A DNA stretch of 64,000 nt from Poriferisodalis sp965221195 (GTDB taxonomy: Bacteria > Actinomycetota > Acidimicrobiia > Acidimicrobiales > Poriferisodalaceae), in assembly GCA_965221195.1 (NCBI GenBank), contig OZ244864.1, positions 2,046,001 to 2,110,000 of the forward strand, written 5' to 3'. The notes under the pieces were generated by a model. That model made no database searches. It was not told the origin of the DNA and was given only the letters and a program-made list of their open reading frames with translations. Made by a program: the position numbers and the translations under genes. Shown in pieces: positions 16,368 to 23,933 of this stretch (within the stretch, counting starts at the first letter, position 1; the number at the start of each line of letters is the position of its first letter).

Positions 16368-17075
16368 TCACACCGAGTCGGCTGCTGTGGGCACGGCGGG
16401 CGGCTGCAGTGCATCGACCCTTTCGACAAGGGCGCGGAGGTCTCCACGCAGCTCGTCGATACGGCGGTCTACGCCGTCAACGCGTTTTTCCACGGCATCG
16501 ATCTTGGTGTCGACGATTTCGAAGCGGGAATCCATCGCATCGAAGCGCGCATCCACTGCATCAAAGCGCGCATCGATTCGGCCGTTCTGCTCTTCGAAGC
16601 GCGCATCCATCGCATCGAAGCGCGCATCCACTGCATCAAAGCGCGCATCGATTCGGCCGTTCTGTTCCTCAAAGCGCGCATCCATCGCATCGAAGCGCGC
16701 ATCCACTGCATCAAAGCGCGCATCGATTCGGCCGTTCTGTTCCTCAAAGCGCGTATCAATCGCCTCGAAGCGCGTATCAATCGCCTCGAAGCGCGTATCA
16801 ATCGCCTCGAAGCGCGTATCAATCGCCTCGAAGCGCGCATCCACTGCATCGAAGCGCGCATCCACTGCATCGAAGCGTGCATCGATTCGGCCGTTCTGTT
16901 CCTCAAAGCGCGCATCCACTGCATCGAAGCGCGCATCGATTCGGCCGTTCTGTTCCTCGAATCGGACGTTGACGCTTCCGAAGCCCCATTTGATGATGGC
17001 CCACGCGCCGCCAGCGAACGCCACGGCGATCGTGACGATCACCGTAAGCAGCGGTGGCACGGTCGACCAGTCCAT
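16368..17075 (-). CDS. Membrane-anchored heptad-repeat coiled-coil protein
   Basis: 235 residues. An N-terminal membrane span (residues 8-30, LLTVIVTIAVAFAGGAWAII) is followed by about 160 residues of near-perfect repeats built from FDA-V/M/I-DAR heptads and FEEQNGRIDAR, then a more diverged coiled coil (VEKRVDGVDRRIDELRGDL). The 25-residue superunit (75 bp; copies begin at 16575, 16650, 16725) equals three heptads plus four residues, a regular stutter. A run of four identical heptads (FEAIDTR) shows recent slippage. Looks like a trimeric or dimeric rod held at the membrane. Long frames on the opposite strand are Arg/Ser-rich shadows. Function unknown. Confidence 0.72.
   Translation of the reverse strand: MDWSTVPPLLTVIVTIAVAFAGGAWAIIKWGFGSVNVRFEEQNGRIDARFDAVDARFEEQNGRIDARFDAVDARFDAVDARFEAIDTRFEAIDTRFEAIDTRFEAIDTRFEEQNGRIDARFDAVDARFDAMDARFEEQNGRIDARFDAVDARFDAMDARFEEQNGRIDARFDAVDARFDAMDSRFEIVDTKIDAVEKRVDGVDRRIDELRGDLRALVERVDALQPPAVPTAADSV
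16515..16960. repeat. 21/75-bp tandem repeat array in the coiled-coil gene
   Basis: 21-bp heptad units nested in 75-bp superunits containing gattcggccgttctg; at least three superunits are nearly identical at DNA level, which points to recent recombination or slippage. Confidence 0.92.
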
Positions 17076-17141
17076 GGGTTGATCTTAGACGACACTGCAG
17101 CCAACACAAGCCTATTTTCCATGTGCCTCCCACAGCAGCGG

Positions 17142-17428
17142 TTACAGCATCTGATCTTCGACGGGTGCTGCGGCGCGGGCGGCGGCTGCGAGGGCACCTT
17201 CGCGCAGGCTGGGCCAGGCTGCGATGAGGCTGTTGTAGGCGTTGGCCTCAGCGGCCCAGCCGTTGTTGTCGGCTTTCTGGTACAGCAGGTAAGCGAGCTG
17301 GCGGGCCCGGTTGCGTAGTCCATCAGCCCATCACGGTCGATCGCTCGACGTGCTTGCTTGTCGGCAGTCAACGCCCTCAGATAGGCCCCGGCTCGCCTTG
17401 GCAATTCGCGCATCGCTGCACGCTGCAC
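17142..17428 (-). pseudogene. Frameshifted C-terminal remnant, possibly of a DUF1156-type DNA methylase
   Basis: Translating the minus strand in one frame gives RALTADKQARRAIDRDGL, and after a one-base shift near 17320 the next frame continues as RNRARQLAYLLYQKAD then GWAAEANAYNSLIAAWPSL and stops at 17142. The second part reads like a real helical protein end and resembles, from memory, the C-terminus of DUF1156-family adenine methylases. Neither frame alone has a good start, and the protein-like part is open for only about 60 codons. I read it as the tail of a decayed gene. Family assignment is tentative. Confidence 0.4.
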
Positions 17429-17467
17429 GAGAGGCTGGCTGTAACACCCCTCTTCTACGTTGGCGGC

Positions 17468-17983
17468 ATGTCACAAGAAAACGTGAGTCTGTTCGTCAGA
17501 GCCCTGTGGGGACCAGAGGGTCCACCGGAAGATGCGGCCACACGACATTCTTGGCACGATGTCGCGCCGATCCGGAAGCCAGCAGCGATCCCGGTACCGA
17601 ACATGGTGCTGTCGCGAGCTGAGATGCAACAGATCTCTCGCGGCTATGTGCCGATGGACATGAGCGACAGATGGTTTGCCTTCATGGAGAACGACTGCCT
17701 GTACCTTCACCGAAGCTGGACCGGTTACGGCATCTACGAAGTCACCTTCGCCGCCAAAGTCCTCGACTACGCGCCCGAGACCGGGTTCACGATTACTTCG
17801 GCCAGAGTCGAAGAAGACATAGATGTCTACAAGCGGGATTCAGACATGGGCGAGCGTGAACGGCTGCAAAACCTCATCACTCACGTTTCTGGCGAGCCGA
17901 TGCCGCTAATCCTGCCGACCGTGATCCGGAGCAAGCCGCAGCAAGATGGAAGCACCGACGGGCAGCCGTCGTCGAAGTTGTAA
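17468..17983 (+). CDS. Hypothetical protein with conserved WF-LYLHRSWTGYGIYEV core
   Basis: 171 residues from ATG 17468. The core DRWFAFMENDCLYLHRSWTG and the following YGIYEVTFAAK resemble a small uncharacterised domain that I recall occurring alone or near macro-domain/ADP-ribose proteins; I cannot name it. The C-terminal 30 residues are polar. It lies on the opposite strand to the flanking remnants, inside the island next to the tRNA-Leu gene. Likely cytoplasmic. Confidence 0.6.
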   Translation: MSQENVSLFVRALWGPEGPPEDAATRHSWHDVAPIRKPAAIPVPNMVLSRAEMQQISRGYVPMDMSDRWFAFMENDCLYLHRSWTGYGIYEVTFAAKVLDYAPETGFTITSARVEEDIDVYKRDSDMGERERLQNLITHVSGEPMPLILPTVIRSKPQQDGSTDGQPSSKL

Positions 17984-18063
17984 GCGCCTTCGTCGAAAAT
18001 AAACAGCCAACAGCCAGACGAACAGTTCACCAAAGACTACGGCAACTGCTGGCAGCAGCGGGT

Positions 18064-18447
18064 CTAGCTGGGTGGGGTGGCGTCGGCGAGGAGCTTGGCG
18101 ACGTTGAGCGGAACGTTGGTCTGGGCCATGTGCATTGTTATGTCAACGACTGGTTCGACCAGGTAGCGGACTTGGGGCTCGGCGGATGGGTTGTCGGGCA
18201 CCGAGATCACTGCGAGGCGCCACCGCTCAGGGTCGTTCTGGGCTTGGCGCACCTCGTCGTTCGCTCCGGCATCGGACAGGTCGGCCACTGTGATCAGCCG
18301 CTCGCCGAGCTCTCCATCTGCAGTGCGGTAGGTCAGCGTCGCGGATGTTTGGCTGTGCATCTGGACGGCCACGACGATGGCTTCGTTGTTGGCTACGACA
18401 CCCGACAACCTCATCCCTGCCGTCAGGTCATCAAGATTCGCCGTCAT
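18064..18447 (-). CDS. Short protein resembling the N-terminus of a SNF2/DEAD-type defence helicase (remnant?)
   Basis: 127 residues from ATG 18447. The first 70 (MTANLDDLTAGMRLSGVV, then VVAVQMHSQTSATLTYRTADG, GERLITVADL) resemble the N-terminal pre-helicase segment of large SNF2-like helicases found with DUF1156 methylases and DUF499 ATPases. The expected helicase motifs (Walker A, DEAH) are missing. The last 40 residues (VRYLVEPVVDITMHMAQ...) do not match that family in my memory and may be the far end of the same or another gene joined by deletion. It could also be a genuine small protein. Confidence 0.45.
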   Translation of the reverse strand: MTANLDDLTAGMRLSGVVANNEAIVVAVQMHSQTSATLTYRTADGELGERLITVADLSDAGANDEVRQAQNDPERWRLAVISVPDNPSAEPQVRYLVEPVVDITMHMAQTNVPLNVAKLLADATPPS

Positions 18448-18629
18448 GCGAATGCCCCAGTGCCGACCCGCCGCATGCGCGCCGCTAATGCAAACAGGCC
18501 GCTCTTTCCTGCAGGCGGGTGGCTCACGGCGGGCCATTTAACACTGCGACGAGGTGGCGAAGTTGGCCCAGTCAGACATGACTTAGCGATGCCCGAGGTC
18601 AACAGAAAAGACACCGACGGGTTATGGGT

Positions 18630-18713
18630 GTCGGAGGGGGGACTTGAACCCCCACACCCTTACGGGCACTAGATCCTTAGTCTAGCGCGTCTGCCAATTC
18701 CGCCACTCCGACT
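18630..18713 (-). tRNA. tRNA-Leu, anticodon AAG
   Basis: 84-nt class II tRNA. Acceptor GTCGGAG pairs with CTCCGAC, the D-arm region GGCGGAATTGGCAGACGC is leucine-like, a long variable arm TGCCCGTAAGGGTG is present, and the T-loop is GTTCAAG. The anticodon stem CTAGA/TCTAG encloses the loop CTAAGGA, which places AAG at positions 34-36. Bacterial CUU/CUC-reading leucine tRNAs normally carry GAG. The discriminator is A; CCA is not encoded. Its 3' end faces the small accessory island at 16.1-18.5 kb. Confidence 0.93.
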
Positions 18714-18906
18714 ACATCTTGCGAAATCGCTGCCTAGGCAGGCGTTTCGGGGGCATCAGCATAGCGTCGAGTGGCTACTTGTCTGGTGAGGCTCAGGCCG
18801 CGTCGATCGCTTTTGCCAGAACATCAAGACGGCTCGGGTTGAGTTCACCCCGCCATGACTACACGACGATGCCAACTAGACGGTCGTAGGGAACGAAAGC
18901 GTGCGG

Positions 18907-19134
18907 TCAGGCGAGCAGAAGGCCCAGTATCAGCGTGGTGAAGCCGAACGAAACGGCCACTACCACGGTGATACGGCTCAGGTTCTTCTCTGCCACTGTT
19001 GATCCCGCGGCAGTGGAACCCACTGTGCCGCCGAACATGTCGGATACCCCGCCGCCGCGGCCGCTGTGCAGCAGCACCAAACCGATCAAGCCAAAGGCTG
19101 ACAGCAGGTGTACTGCGCCGATGATCCATACCAT
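18907..19134 (-). CDS. secG: Preprotein translocase subunit SecG
   Basis: 75 residues with two hydrophobic spans: the first covers IIGAVHLLSAFGLIGLVLLHSG, the second ITVVVAVSFGFTTLILGLLLA. Between them is the conserved RGGGVSDMFGG loop with Gly/Ser-rich GSTAAGSTVAEKNLSR. It is an accessory component of the SecYEG channel. ATG 19134 is used; a GTG one codon upstream is possible. In many actinobacteria secG directly follows tpiA; here an RND exporter gene on the other strand separates them, and a 19-bp tandem repeat lies just upstream. Confidence 0.92.
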   Translation of the reverse strand: MVWIIGAVHLLSAFGLIGLVLLHSGRGGGVSDMFGGTVGSTAAGSTVAEKNLSRITVVVAVSFGFTTLILGLLLA

Positions 19135-19180
19135 CACGGTCGCTGAGGATACTGGCGCCTTGTGCAGGACCCAAGCAATC

Positions 19181-19275
19181 CAAGCCATACAGCGCACGCC
19201 AAGCCATACAGCGCACGCCAAGCCATACAGCGCACGCCAAGCCATACAGCGCACGCCAAGCCATACAATGCACGC
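19181..19275. repeat. 19-bp direct tandem repeat, five copies, upstream of secG
   Basis: caagccatacagcgcacgc starts at 19181, 19200, 19219, 19238 and 19257 (last copy diverged). There are no spacers, so it is not a CRISPR array. It fills the divergent gap between secG and the RND exporter gene; 19 is not a multiple of three, and the antisense frames it creates (Ala-Trp-Leu-Tyr rich) are artefacts. Confidence 0.95.
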
Positions 19276-19411
19276 TCTGTGCGCGCTTGTGTGCGCGCGT
19301 CCGTCGGATAGCCGTGCCAGTAGCTGCCAGCACCTAAAGTAAGCAACATGAGCGACAACCTTGGCAGCCACACAAGCTGCGTAACCCAAACCAGAGCCTG
19401 ACAGGAAAGCT

Positions 19412-21862
19412 ATGGAACGCGCACTGATGCGACTTAGCGAATCGGTCATCTCTCGGCCCAAGACGGTTATCGCCGTCATTATCGCTATTACGTTGATGTT
19501 GGGTAGCGGTGCTGCGCTCCGGGCCCCCATAGACGAGACAGACGGCTTCCTGCCTCCTGGCAGCCCTATTGTTGAGACGCTGGACCAGATTGACACGCTC
19601 TTCAGTGAGGCAGGCGCTGTCACCGTTGTCACTGTGCTGTTTCGCGGTGATGTGCTGACACCACAAGGGTTGGTGCAGATGCACAGCTTTGTCGGTGATG
19701 TAGTGGCCGCGCCCGGCATCAGCAACATGCTGAGTGGTGTCCAACCGGTGGTGTCGCCGGCTGGGATCATCGCGGCCGTTCTTGAAGTGAACAATTTAGA
19801 TTTGATCACGCAAGCAGAAATAGATGCCGTTGCTGCAGCCCCGGGTGTCGGCGATGCACTTGAAGCTCTCACAGGAATTGACGCTGATGGTACACCGGTC
19901 GCTATTGCCACTTTCTTACTGAGCGAAACAGACGAAGACCGGCTACGTGACACCGAGCGACTCATCAACGAGATGGCCTATGAAGACGACGGTGTGTTGT
20001 CGGTCAGTAGTGTATCGCCCACCATCATTGAGGATGAGTACCAGGAGGCATCTCGCACGGGCATGCTGCCGTACTACGTGGCGACACTGCTGCTGATTGC
20101 CGCATTGATCTTTCTTTTCCTGCGCAGCAGGTCGGATCTGCTGCTCACACTCGGTGGACTGTTTGTATCGATTATCTGGGTGGTAGGCGCTGAGGGCTGG
20201 CTTGGGCCTAACGGACTCGGATTACTAGGGCGGCCGAGCGGTATCTCAGTCATGATCCCTATCATCATCATCAGTTTGACCGTCGACTATGCGATCCAGA
20301 TCATCTCGCATTACCGCGAAGAACAGCTTGAAGATCGGTCGGCCTCAGAGGCCTTACGAACTGGAATGGCGCGTGTGATCGTGCCTCTAGCTCTGGCGGC
20401 AGTCACGACCATCGCGAGTCTTCTCGTGGGACTTTTCTCCCCCATACCTGCCATCGGCGACTTTGGCGTTGTGGCCGGTTTAGGTGTCGGCATGAGTTTG
20501 ATAGTCATGCTGACGCTGATACCTGCTGGACGCATTATTCTTGACCGACGTCGTGAGCGGCGCGGTGTGTACTCTCAGGCTCCGCCAGTTGCTCAAGCAC
20601 TACCGGGAGTCGAACGTCTCGCGAAAGCACTCGGCAAGTCGTTGACACGCAACCCGGTGCCGTATGTGGCGGTGTTGGTGGTCGTAACTGTAGGACTAGG
20701 TTTCGCCGCAACGGGACTTGAATCGCGCTTCAGCATACGAGATGTACTGCCTCGGGGAGGGAACGTCCTCGCCGATCTGGATTCCCTCAATACCGCCATC
20801 GGTGGCTCTACAGAAATGGCCAGCGTACTCGCATTGACTGAGGCCACGGACGCTCGTACGTTGCTCAACTTGCAAGCGCTCAGTGACACTTTGGACGACC
20901 AACAAAGGCGCCCACCCTCAATCGCAGCACCCTTGGAACCGTCATATCTTTCGCTAGTGCAAGATTGGATTGATGACAGCGGCCAACCGGGCGACAAATA
21001 CGATCCAGAATTGGCTTCGCTCTTTGAAGAGGCATCGCAAGGTGTGGGGTTGGATGCTGCGCTCATGCAAGAATTCCTTGACCTCTTGGAAACCAGAGAC
21101 CCTGCTTTCGGACGCCTCGTAGTCAACAGACCCGACGGCATTGACTCTATCTTGGTCCAGTTTCCTGTATATACCGATGACCCTAGTGCGTTGAGTGAGC
21201 TCCAAGGCGACCTTGAAGCAATTTGGCCCACGAATGCTCGTGAGCTGACTGCTACTTCAGGAGGTATTATCTCCGTCAACGTCACGGAGGAAATAACTGA
21301 AAGGCAGTCAGAATCAATCTTTACAACCATCGCGGTAGCATTGGCCGTTCTGGGACTATTCTACTGGGCCACTCTGCGACAGCCTGCACTTTGTCTTATC
21401 GCCATAGGACCGATAGCGATAGCACTTGTCTGGGTGCTAGGAACGATGGCATTACTCAATATACCGTACACACTGATCACTTCTATCATCACGGCACTAT
21501 CCATCGGTATTGGTGTGGATTACTCCATCCATGTGATCCATCGCTATCGAATAGAATTTTATTCCGAACGAGAACCCGAGGCCGCCGCTGTGCTCACTCT
21601 CGGTACCGTCGGGTCGGCATTGATGGGTTCCGCACTTACTACCGCGCTAGGACTCGGAGTGTTGATCTTCTCGCCGGTATTGGCGCTGCAACAATTCGGC
21701 ATCACAGTAGCTATTACGATTGCATATGCACTGATTGCCTCAACATTGCTCGTTCCACTGCTGATGACCTTGTGGGGTGCGTATCGGAATATGCGGTTGC
21801 GCTCTTTGGGCCAACGCATGGCAGAGGAACTTGATGCAAGGATTGATCACATGCAGTCGTAA
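19412..21862 (+). CDS. RND-superfamily (MMPL/HpnN-type) exporter
   Basis: 816 residues with two homologous halves. Each half has a span, a large extracytoplasmic loop and a cluster of spans. First cluster: YYVATLLLIAALIFLFL ... IIIISLTVDYAIQIISHYRE; second: TIAVALAVLGLFYWA ... ALSIGIGVDYSIHVIHRYR. The paired VDYxI motifs are the proton-relay/sterol-sensing-like signature of MMPL and hopanoid-type RND proteins. Substrate unknown, likely a lipid or other hydrophobic compound. The gene is visibly less GC-rich than its neighbours and lies opposite in strand between tpiA and secG, with tandem repeats on both sides, suggesting insertion by transfer. AGGAAAG precedes ATG 19412. Confidence 0.88.
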   Translation: MERALMRLSESVISRPKTVIAVIIAITLMLGSGAALRAPIDETDGFLPPGSPIVETLDQIDTLFSEAGAVTVVTVLFRGDVLTPQGLVQMHSFVGDVVAAPGISNMLSGVQPVVSPAGIIAAVLEVNNLDLITQAEIDAVAAAPGVGDALEALTGIDADGTPVAIATFLLSETDEDRLRDTERLINEMAYEDDGVLSVSSVSPTIIEDEYQEASRTGMLPYYVATLLLIAALIFLFLRSRSDLLLTLGGLFVSIIWVVGAEGWLGPNGLGLLGRPSGISVMIPIIIISLTVDYAIQIISHYREEQLEDRSASEALRTGMARVIVPLALAAVTTIASLLVGLFSPIPAIGDFGVVAGLGVGMSLIVMLTLIPAGRIILDRRRERRGVYSQAPPVAQALPGVERLAKALGKSLTRNPVPYVAVLVVVTVGLGFAATGLESRFSIRDVLPRGGNVLADLDSLNTAIGGSTEMASVLALTEATDARTLLNLQALSDTLDDQQRRPPSIAAPLEPSYLSLVQDWIDDSGQPGDKYDPELASLFEEASQGVGLDAALMQEFLDLLETRDPAFGRLVVNRPDGIDSILVQFPVYTDDPSALSELQGDLEAIWPTNARELTATSGGIISVNVTEEITERQSESIFTTIAVALAVLGLFYWATLRQPALCLIAIGPIAIALVWVLGTMALLNIPYTLITSIITALSIGIGVDYSIHVIHRYRIEFYSEREPEAAAVLTLGTVGSALMGSALTTALGLGVLIFSPVLALQQFGITVAITIAYALIASTLLVPLLMTLWGAYRNMRLRSLGQRMAEELDARIDHMQS

Positions 21863-21920
21863 CAATAGCGACTGTTTACTGTCAAAAGTATTCAACCAAC
21901 AGCGAACGCAGTTCCCGAAA

Positions 21921-21974
21921 GCAGCCCAGTTACAGGGCAGCTCAGTTATAGGGCAGCCCAGTTACAGGGCAGCT
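21921..21974. repeat. 16-bp tandem repeat at tpiA 3' end
   Basis: agttacagggcagctc-type units, three copies, spanning the tpiA stop codon between tpiA and the RND exporter gene. Confidence 0.88.
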
Positions 21975-22729
21975 TGGACGATACGGGCGAATTGCACTGC
22001 CTCAAGTGAAGCGCCGCCAACGAGGGCGCCGTCGATGTCGGGCTGCACGAGAAGCGCAGGCGCGCTGGCCGGTTTGACGGAACCGCCGTACTGGACGCGG
22101 ACATGCTGGCCGGCTCCCCGGCGCATGTCTTCAACAACGCCACGGATGGCTGCACACATTTTCTGCGCATCTTGGGGTGTTGCGTTGCGGCCGGTGCCTA
22201 TGGCCCACACGGGTTCATACGCCAGCACCAAATTTTCGAAATGAGCTTTGGTGAGCTTGGCGAGACTGCCTCGCACTTGCGTATGTACCGCCTGTAGGGC
22301 CTGCCCAGATTCGCGTTCTTCAAGCGTCTCACCGACACAGACGATCGGTGTCATGCCGGCTTTGGAAACGGCAGCGGCCTTGGCAGCGACGAACGCGTCG
22401 GTCTCGCCGAAGAGGACTCGCCGTTCGCTGTGCCCGAGGATGACATAGCTCACATTGAGCTTGGCCAGCATGGAAGGTGAAATCTCGCCAGTGAAGGCAC
22501 CTCGGCTTTGATCGTGGCAGTTCTGCGCGCCTAGCTTGAACTCAAGACGGTCGGCGTCAATGACGGTTTGGCAGCTGCGCAGGTCCACAAACGGTGGGTG
22601 CAGACTTACCTCAACTTGGTCGTAGCGGTGATGAGCCAGCTCATAGCTCAGCTTCTGACAGAGCTGGATTGCCTCCAGATGATTGAGGTGCATCTTCCAG
22701 TTGGCTGATATCAGTGGCGTTCGGCTCAA
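21962..22729 (-). CDS. tpiA: Triosephosphate isomerase
   Basis: 255 residues. ISANWKMH (substrate Asn/Lys), ILGHSERR (catalytic His) and LAYEPVWAIGTGRNA (catalytic Glu) are all present; the phosphate loop VQYGGSVKP lies near the end. It interconverts glyceraldehyde 3-phosphate and dihydroxyacetone phosphate. I choose the TTG at 22729, since AAGGGGA lies six to ten bases upstream and the conserved N-terminus starts five residues later; the longer frame to 22771 overlaps pgk. It is the last gene of the gap-pgk-tpiA operon. Confidence 0.96.
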   Translation of the reverse strand: MSRTPLISANWKMHLNHLEAIQLCQKLSYELAHHRYDQVEVSLHPPFVDLRSCQTVIDADRLEFKLGAQNCHDQSRGAFTGEISPSMLAKLNVSYVILGHSERRVLFGETDAFVAAKAAAVSKAGMTPIVCVGETLEERESGQALQAVHTQVRGSLAKLTKAHFENLVLAYEPVWAIGTGRNATPQDAQKMCAAIRGVVEDMRRGAGQHVRVQYGGSVKPASAPALLVQPDIDGALVGGASLEAVQFARIVQAAL

Positions 22730-22742
22730 CTTTTTCCCCTTG

Positions 22743-23933
22743 CTAACGACGTGAGTCTCGCAGGGCGGCAAGACCTAGCAGATCCCCATGCTCAATGAGT
22801 TCAAGACCCGCCCCTCCCCCGGTTGAGAGGTGGTCCACGTAGGGCGCCAGACCGAACTGGGCAATAGCCGCTGCGCTGTCGCCGCCACCGACCACAGTGA
22901 ACGCCCGCGAGTCGGCCACCGATTGAGCAACGGCTGAGGTTCCCGCCGCAAACCGTTCGTCTTCGAACATGCCCATGGGGCCGTTCCAGAACACGGTCCG
23001 AGCTGACGCAATCACATCATCAAACTCAGCCGCAGAGCCCGGGCCGATATCAAGACCACGGTAGCCATCGGCCAGGTTTCGACCCATCTGGCGTACCGTG
23101 CCAGCGGCGTCGAGAACCGTAAAATCGGTAGGCAGCACAATTTTGGCCCTGTCTTGGCTGGTCCTGTCTTGCAATAGGCGTTTGCAGGTCTCAATGAGGT
23201 CAGGTTCGCAAAGCGAATCGCCAATGGGGTGCCCCAGCGCAGCCAAGAAGGTGAAGCACATGCCGCCGCCGATCACCAGCGTGTCAACCACAGATGCGAG
23301 TGCTTCAACTACACCGAGCTTGTCGCTGACTTTGGCACCTCCGACCAGCGCCACGAAGGGTCGCTGGACGTCAGCGCGGAGACTGCCCAGAACTTCAACC
23401 TCACTTGCTAAGAGCCGCCCAGCAGCGCTGGGCAGGTGACAGGGAGGGCCGACGATCGACGCATGGGCACGGTGGCTAGCACCAAAGGCGTCATTTACGT
23501 AGCCGTCGAAAGACCCAGCGCTCACACCGTTGCTGAAACGGACCATCAGTTCTCCGCCGACGAGAGCGTCGACGAACGCTGGGTCGTTCGACGTCTCTCC
23601 TTCCCAAAAACGGAGATTCTCCATAAGCGATACCTCGGGCGCGTACGCCGCGAGTCGCTCAGCAACTGGAGCGAGCGAGAAGCGCTCGTCGGGGACCCCC
23701 GCAGGTCGGCCAAGGTGAGAACAGATTGTGACAGCAGCGCCCCGGGTGGTCAGCCATGACAGCGTGGGCAAAGCGGCGCGTATACGCAAGTCGTCGCTGA
23801 TCTCGCGTCGGCCGTTAGGGGTGTCGTGCAGCGGGACATTGAAGTCGCAGCGCACGAGAATGCGCCGACCACCAAGACCCCCGAGCCGCTGTCCGAGGTC
23901 GTCAAGCGTCGGCAGGATGCCGTCGTCGATCAT
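22743..23933 (-). CDS. pgk: Phosphoglycerate kinase
   Basis: 396 residues. N-terminal substrate site RILVRCDFNVPL, then SHLGRPAGVPDERFSL; nucleotide domain with VALVGGAKVSDKLGV, LVIGGGMCFTFL, WNGPMGMFE and the final GGGDSAAAI. ATP-producing step of glycolysis. ATG 23933 overlaps the gap stop as ATGA, which favours it over a TTG three codons upstream. Located between gap and tpiA in the expected order. Confidence 0.97.
   Translation of the reverse strand: MIDDGILPTLDDLGQRLGGLGGRRILVRCDFNVPLHDTPNGRREISDDLRIRAALPTLSWLTTRGAAVTICSHLGRPAGVPDERFSLAPVAERLAAYAPEVSLMENLRFWEGETSNDPAFVDALVGGELMVRFSNGVSAGSFDGYVNDAFGASHRAHASIVGPPCHLPSAAGRLLASEVEVLGSLRADVQRPFVALVGGAKVSDKLGVVEALASVVDTLVIGGGMCFTFLAALGHPIGDSLCEPDLIETCKRLLQDRTSQDRAKIVLPTDFTVLDAAGTVRQMGRNLADGYRGLDIGPGSAAEFDDVIASARTVFWNGPMGMFEDERFAAGTSAVAQSVADSRAFTVVGGGDSAAAIAQFGLAPYVDHLSTGGGAGLELIEHGDLLGLAALRDSRR

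Noticed and set aside
16245..17318. Long + strand frames over the coiled-coil gene (up to 357 codons)
   Set aside because: They are by-products of the repeat on the other strand; the minus-strand reading has a membrane span plus perfect heptads, the + strand ones only monotonous Arg/His/Ser.
17039..17428. 129-codon minus frame as an intact gene
   Set aside because: Its second half is Pro/Thr/Cys-rich noise; the protein-like reading moves to another frame midway, so a frameshifted remnant is more likely.
16121..18713. Intact integrated element with att sites at the tRNA-Leu
   Set aside because: No integrase gene and no second copy of the tRNA 3' end was seen in the interval.
19181..19275. 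Possible CRISPR array (regular 19-bp repeats)
   Set aside because: Units are adjacent with no spacers and no cas genes are in the window; it is a plain tandem repeat.
18907..19968. 353-codon minus frame extending SecG into the RND gene
   Set aside because: The upstream part is antisense to the RND exporter and the 19-bp repeat; only the last 75 codons (SecG) are real.
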